From the NCBI GenBank assembly GCA_030667645.1, contig DAOUVM010000098.1:1-8122 (forward strand): a DNA stretch of 8,122 nucleotides, written 5' to 3'. This DNA is from Ardenticatenales bacterium. Lineage in GTDB: Bacteria; Chloroflexota; Anaerolineae; Promineifilales; UBA4811. The position numbers and the translations under genes were made by a program. This document shows positions 6,857 to 8,122 of this stretch, in pieces. The notes beneath the pieces are model-generated. The model was not told the origin of the DNA. It did no database searches and saw nothing but the letters and a program-made list of their open reading frames with translations. The first letter of the stretch is position 1. Each line of letters begins with the position of its first letter.

Positions 6857-8122
6857 CTAGTCTGCTCCGGCAAAGATCCCAAACGGAACCTCCACGAACA
6901 GCGGTCGCTCCACATTCGGCATCACCTCGTCCAGCGGCACGCCCAACTCGGAAAACGCTCGCATGACGAGAGCCTGGCAAGTCTTGCCACCGCAGGCTCC
7001 CATGCCAGCCCGGGTCTGCGCTTTGATCTCGTTCACATCCCGGCTGCCTGCCTGGATGACGTCTTTTATTTCCTGCATCGTCACGCGCTCACAGCGGCAG
7101 ACAATCATATCATCAGTCAGCCGCCGCGTGTACTGGTCCATAGGGGCGCTCGCCTCGGGTGATTGCGCCCGGATGCCCGCAATCTGTCGCGCATAGTCGC
7201 GCGGTGCCCGCACCTTGACCAGCATCGTCCGGTCAGTGGCTCTTCCCATCTGGGTGCGAACCACCTCGACCTGCCCCAGAACGTCCCCCTCTGCGTCCAG
7301 CACGGTGACCACGTCTCCTTTGTGCAGCGCCTCGCGGCCGAATTCGTGGGGAATGGTGACGACAGGACCGTCCTCACCGCGCGGGTTATAGTCCACCAGC
7401 GTAATGGCAAGGCCGGGGCAGATGGCAACGCACTTGGCGCACCCGGTGCACTCTAGGCCAGTTTGTTCAGCAATGTACCGGGGTACGCCCCGGATATCAT
7501 TCGGGTCAATGTATATGTTCCCTTGAGGGCAGACCAGAGTGCAGGGATCGCAAGGTATCTCTTGACGGCAATGGAAGACAGGAACGATCCCCACAACCTC
7601 TTCCGGGATCACCTTTTCCTGGGTGGCCCCCGGGCCGCTCTTTAGAATCTCCCCAGTACGTATCCAATCGGCCGGCACGTCGCCCACCGGATACCCCAGG
7701 CTGCCGGCAATCTGCACGCCCTTGATCTTTCCCGAGAACATGGCGGCCGACGCCTCGGCGATCTCTTCCGCGTCACCAGCAGTGAAAACGGAAAACCCGA
7801 ACTCGACCGCCTTGCGGTGGAACTCGTCTACCGGGTCCAGCCCCACAGCAATCAACACCGTATCGCACGCAAACGTCTTCTCGGTGCCTGGGATGGGCTG
7901 CCAGTCTTTGTCAATGGCCGCTATGGTGACCGATTCGACCTCGGTCTCCCCGTTGGCGCTGAGGATGGTGTGGGAGGTATGGACGGGCACCCCGAAGCGG
8001 ACCAGCTTGTCCCGGTGAACCTTATAGCCACCGCACTCTGGCAGCGCCTCTACCAGCCCGGCCACCACGATGCCCGCCTGCAATGCGTGGTAGCCTGCGA
8101 TCAGCCCGACGTTGCCTCCTCC
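6857..8122 (-). CDS. FAD/NAD-binding dehydrogenase alpha subunit with ferredoxin and BFD-like domains (5' end missing)
   Basis: The frame stays open to the right edge, so the start lies outside; 421 residues are visible. The TTG at 8083 is not the start, because the residues before it (GGGNVGLIAGYHA) continue a typical nucleotide-binding glycine motif. Next come LVEALPECGGYKVHRDKL and the FAD-family TVLIAVGLDP and FTAGDAEEI segments. Two [4Fe-4S] sites follow: C-x5-C-x2-C-x3-CP (visible residues 185, 191, 194, 198) and C-x2-C-x2-C-x3-CP (225, 228, 231, 235). A short strand-rich region (about 260-305) comes next, and then a BFD-like [2Fe-2S] domain with CRC (342, 344) and C-x4-C (377, 382). 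This layout resembles the alpha-type subunits of opine, proline, hydroxyproline or sarcosine dehydrogenases, with added ferredoxin clusters. It probably relays electrons from the DAO-type partner encoded 33 bases downstream to a pyridine nucleotide or another acceptor. The amino-acid substrate is unknown. Confidence 0.88.
   Translation of the reverse strand, partial: GGGNVGLIAGYHALQAGIVVAGLVEALPECGGYKVHRDKLVRFGVPVHTSHTILSANGETEVESVTIAAIDKDWQPIPGTEKTFACDTVLIAVGLDPVDEFHRKAVEFGFSVFTAGDAEEIAEASAAMFSGKIKGVQIAGSLGYPVGDVPADWIRTGEILKSGPGATQEKVIPEEVVGIVPVFHCRQEIPCDPCTLVCPQGNIYIDPNDIRGVPRYIAEQTGLECTGCAKCVAICPGLAITLVDYNPRGEDGPVVTIPHEFGREALHKGDVVTVLDAEGDVLGQVEVVRTQMGRATDRTMLVKVRAPRDYARQIAGIRAQSPEASAPMDQYTRRLTDDMIVCRCERVTMQEIKDVIQAGSRDVNEIKAQTRAGMGACGGKTCQALVMRAFSELGVPLDEVMPNVERPLFVEVPFGIFAGAD

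Noticed and set aside
6146..7162. 338-codon plus-strand open frame spanning two minus-strand genes
   Set aside because: It crosses the boundary of two well-supported oxidoreductase genes, and its product resembles no protein family.
8081..8083. TTG as the start of the iron-sulfur flavoprotein
   Set aside because: The frame continues upstream through a conserved GGGNVG nucleotide-binding motif to the window edge, so the true start is outside.
1..8122. Frequent GGCCGG/CCGGCC words as a repeat family or uptake signal
   Set aside because: They lie mostly within genes, vary in context and spacing, and are expected at this GC content. A genome-wide count against a shuffled background would be needed to claim more.

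Overview
This window comes from a GC-rich bacterial chromosome. It is densely coded, with seven protein genes, one of them broken by an in-frame stop, and no RNA genes, insertion sequences or CRISPR arrays that I can see. The gene content (a B12-binding radical SAM protein, a Gre factor with a LysW-like zinc ribbon, and a ferredoxin-containing amino-acid/amine dehydrogenase pair) would suit an anaerobic or facultative lineage such as Chloroflexota. That placement is a low-confidence inference.

Left part (1-2766): the 3' part of a GalE-like NAD-dependent sugar epimerase on the plus strand converges on, and overlaps by 15 bases, a minus-strand MFS transporter of the fosmidomycin-resistance (Fsr) type. 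A 273-base divergent spacer follows, with a candidate promoter in each direction and a small palindrome. It leads into a plus-strand NarL/FixJ response regulator. That gene is full length by homology, but codon 45 is TAA, so it is a recent pseudogene, a gene read through or re-initiated, or a base error.

Right part (2968-8122): four minus-strand genes run right to left, and the first three are tightly spaced. They are (i) the alpha-like subunit of a flavin dehydrogenase with two [4Fe-4S] motifs and a BFD-like [2Fe-2S] domain, cut off by the right edge; (ii) a DAO-family FAD oxidoreductase that looks like its beta subunit; (iii) a GreA/GreB-type protein with an N-terminal LysW-like zinc ribbon, an acidic linker and a coiled-coil tip unlike canonical GreA; and (iv) a cobalamin-binding radical SAM enzyme, 91 bases further on after a 14-bp perfect palindrome. 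The first two probably form a complex that oxidises an amino acid or secondary amine and passes electrons to iron-sulfur clusters. The role of the last two in the same run is unknown.

The items most worth follow-up are the nonsense codon in the response regulator and the unusual zinc-ribbon Gre protein. I see no clear sign of a new multi-gene defence or mobile system.
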